From Bacteroides sedimenti (GTDB lineage: Bacteria > Bacteroidota > Bacteroidia > Bacteroidales > Bacteroidaceae): a stretch of DNA of 64,000 nucleotides. The notes beneath the pieces were generated by a model. The model searched no databases, had not been told where the DNA came from, and worked only from the letters and a program-made list of their open reading frames with translations. Every line of letters starts with the position of its first letter. The stretch's first letter is position 1. Where the stretch lies: assembly GCF_040365225.1 (NCBI RefSeq), contig NZ_AP028055.1:3100001-3164000 (forward strand), in the 5' to 3' direction. Shown here in pieces: positions 62,522 to 64,000 of this stretch. A program made the translations under genes and the position numbers.

Positions 62522-63103
62522 ATGATTCAAATAGACGATACCATCATCAGCCTGGATATCTTTAAGGAGAAATTCCTGTGCAACCTCGATGCCTGCAAAG
62601 GGGAGTGTTGTATTGAAGGTGATGCTGGTGCGCCATTGGAAAAAGAAGAAGTAGAACAACTTAAAAAGGTCCTTCCGGTAATCTGGGAGGACCTTTCTCC
62701 TGAGGCGCAGGCAGTCATCGAAAAACAGGGTGTTTGCTATAAAGATGAGGATGGCGATTTGGTTACTTCCATTGTAAATGGCAAAGATTGTGTGTTTACA
62801 TGCTATGACGAAAAAGGATGTTGCTACTGTGCCATTGAGAAAGCGTATCGCGAAGGGAAAGTGGATTTCTATAAACCGGTGTCCTGCCACCTTTATCCTA
62901 TCAGAGTACAGAACTATTCTGAATTTAAAGCGGTAAACTATCATCGCTGGAGTGTTTGTAAGGCGGCTGTTCTTCTGGGAGAAAAAGAAAACGTACCAAT
63001 ATATAAGTTCCTGAAAGAACCACTCATCCGCAAATTTGGTGAAGATTGGTACACAGAACTCGAAATTGCTGCTGAAGAACTGAAGGAAAGAGGAATTATT
63101 TGA
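62522..63103 (+). CDS. DUF3109 Cys-rich protein
   Basis: A 193-residue protein. CNLDACKGECCIEGDAGAPL and CYDEKGCCYCAIEKA supply a Cys cluster that could bind zinc or an Fe-S centre; VSCHLYPIRV and RWSVCKAA follow. It matches DUF3109. No membrane segment. Linked to gpmI by a seven-base gap. A metal-chelating or oxidoreductase-accessory role is a guess; the family is uncharacterised to my knowledge. Confidence 0.8.
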   Translation: MIQIDDTIISLDIFKEKFLCNLDACKGECCIEGDAGAPLEKEEVEQLKKVLPVIWEDLSPEAQAVIEKQGVCYKDEDGDLVTSIVNGKDCVFTCYDEKGCCYCAIEKAYREGKVDFYKPVSCHLYPIRVQNYSEFKAVNYHRWSVCKAAVLLGEKENVPIYKFLKEPLIRKFGEDWYTELEIAAEELKERGII

Positions 63104-63122
63104 ACCTGAAAATAAATTGATT

Positions 63123-63608
63123 ATGAAGACGGCTATTCTCTATTTCTCGAAATATGGCACAACCAGGAAGGTGGCCGGGATGATACAATCTCGCCTGAAG
63201 GGTGATGAAGTGACCATGATTGATTTAAAGGAAGAACAGTCTCCCGACCTTTCTTATTACGACCGCATTATAGTGGGAAGCTCAGTATATGTAGGCTCGG
63301 CAAAGAAGAAGTTTAAAGAGTTCTGTTTGGCCAATTATCTGCCTTTATTTGCTATTAAGGAAGTTGGGTTGTTTCTGTGCGGAATGGAACCGGATGAGTT
63401 TAAGCAGCAGGAAGAGATGGAACGCTCGTTTCCTGAAGAGTTGCGCCGTCATTCAAAAGCAAGAGGTTTTATGGGTGGCGAGCTTTTAATGGAAAAGATG
63501 AATTTCTTAGATCGTGTTATAGTCAAAAAGGTTATGAAAACCACTGAATCGGTTTACAATATAAACGAAAAGGCGATTGACCAGTTTGTGGAAAAGATGC
63601 TGAGTTAA
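63123..63608 (+). CDS. Flavodoxin-domain protein (HemG-like)
   Basis: A 161-residue protein. ATG 63123 is preferred to the TTG two codons upstream. The FMN phosphate loop is ILYFSKYGTTRKVAGMI and YDRIIVGSSVYVGSAKKKF forms the second flavin loop. Closest family is the flavodoxin-like protoporphyrinogen oxidase HemG group, though haem synthesis genes are not adjacent. A general flavodoxin function in redox metabolism is equally possible. Confidence 0.75.
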   Translation: MKTAILYFSKYGTTRKVAGMIQSRLKGDEVTMIDLKEEQSPDLSYYDRIIVGSSVYVGSAKKKFKEFCLANYLPLFAIKEVGLFLCGMEPDEFKQQEEMERSFPEELRRHSKARGFMGGELLMEKMNFLDRVIVKKVMKTTESVYNINEKAIDQFVEKMLS

Positions 63609-63648
63609 CTCCTGAGACTGAATTCATAATAATTATAATGCAAATACT

Positions 63649-63996
63649 ATGGAAAAGCAGATAGAAATAAACAAGGAGCTGGTTGCCTTCTGTGGGCTTT
63701 ATTGTGCAGCCTGCCGGCAATATCTTAAAGGTGAATGTGCTGGATGTCAGAAAAATGAGAAAGCACAATGGTGTAAGGTTAGAACTTGTTGCCTGGAAAA
63801 GGGTTATGCCTCTTGCGCAGATTGCTCTATTAACGTTGCCGACTGCAAGAAGTTCTCGAATTTTGTGAGCAAGATGTTTGCATTCTTCTTTAATTCAGAC
63901 AGAAAAGCCTGTATTGATAGAATTAAAGCGATAGGAGCTGAAGAGTATGCCCGCGAAATGGCAGGAAAAGGACTTCAGACAATCAAAAAACGATAG
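63649..63996 (+). CDS. DUF3795 Cys-rich protein
   Basis: A 115-residue protein, complete within the window (TAG at 63994-63996). CGLYCAACRQYLKGECAGCQ, CKVRTCCLEKGYASCADC and a helical C-terminus match DUF3795. The nine or so clustered Cys likely bind Zn. It follows the flavodoxin gene by 40 bases on the same strand. Function unknown. Confidence 0.8.
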   Translation: MEKQIEINKELVAFCGLYCAACRQYLKGECAGCQKNEKAQWCKVRTCCLEKGYASCADCSINVADCKKFSNFVSKMFAFFFNSDRKACIDRIKAIGAEEYAREMAGKGLQTIKKR

Positions 63997-64000
63997 AGCG

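Overview
The window looks like a Bacteroides-type genome (order Bacteroidales). Promoters follow the Bacteroidetes pattern (TTTG, about 19-20 bases, then TAnnTTTG; for example 27994-28025, 36580-36609 and 44625-44655). The families are typical of the group: DUF1343/NamZ, DUF4254, DUF4252, DUF4422, DUF5672, head-GIN DUF2807, an IF-2 with a very long charged N-terminus, and a D-lactate oxidase with C-terminal Fe-S domains. Recognisable Shine-Dalgarno sequences are scarce. I infer the lineage from family content and promoter shape, not from a database match.

Layout. (1) 1-10939: a tightly packed nine-gene operon for peptidoglycan salvage. In order: a DUF4922 HIT/GalT-like protein (5' truncated by the window), SpoIID-like lytic enzyme, AmpG permease, NamZ exo-muramidase, FAD/Fe-S D-lactate dehydrogenase, NagX-like acyltransferase, MurNAc/GlcNAc kinase, MurQ etherase and an exported SGNH esterase. 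MurQ releases D-lactate and the dehydrogenase can oxidise it, so cell-wall sugar goes to GlcNAc-6-P and the lactyl group goes to respiration. (2) 11041-12791, minus strand: pdxB and gldA. (3) 12926-23260: an LPS-core cluster with DUF4254, two GT9 transferases, an LPS kinase, a TagF-like transferase, a class V aminotransferase, a TagD-like cytidylyltransferase, UDP-galactopyranose mutase, DUF4422, DUF5672 (opposite strand) and a WbbI-like galactofuranosyltransferase. (4) 23400-26557: RNase HI, then an acyltransferase and a Crp/Fnr regulator boxed in by a 34-base inverted repeat built from 9-base units. (5) 26804-28159: two paralogous small exported proteins of unknown function and tRNA-Glu. (6) 28463-34189: the menaquinone operon menF-menD-menB-menC-menE. 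(7) 34330-44534: mixed housekeeping genes (lactonase, aroK, cupin, speA-argB, an ECF sigma operon, class II photolyase, DUF2807 protein, metallopeptidase). (8) 44719-55836: rimP-nusA-infB, then cvpA-sufB-sufC-sufD-sufS, then rnhB. (9) 55994-59923: an AT-rich accessory locus, all on the minus strand, holding wrecked RHS fragments among five small membrane, exported or lipoprotein genes, with a duplicated gene tail at both ends. (10) 59924-63996: a repeat-rich gap, then gpmI, DUF3109, a flavodoxin and DUF3795.

The parts most likely to hold something undescribed are the repeat-bounded acyltransferase/Crp segment, the two GTAC-containing arrays with a period of about 23 bases (26269-26337 and 60732-60808), the predicted CDP-amino-alcohol decoration route in the LPS cluster, the paired exported proteins at 26804-27824, and the RHS graveyard. 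No transposase, integrase, CRISPR array or rRNA was seen.
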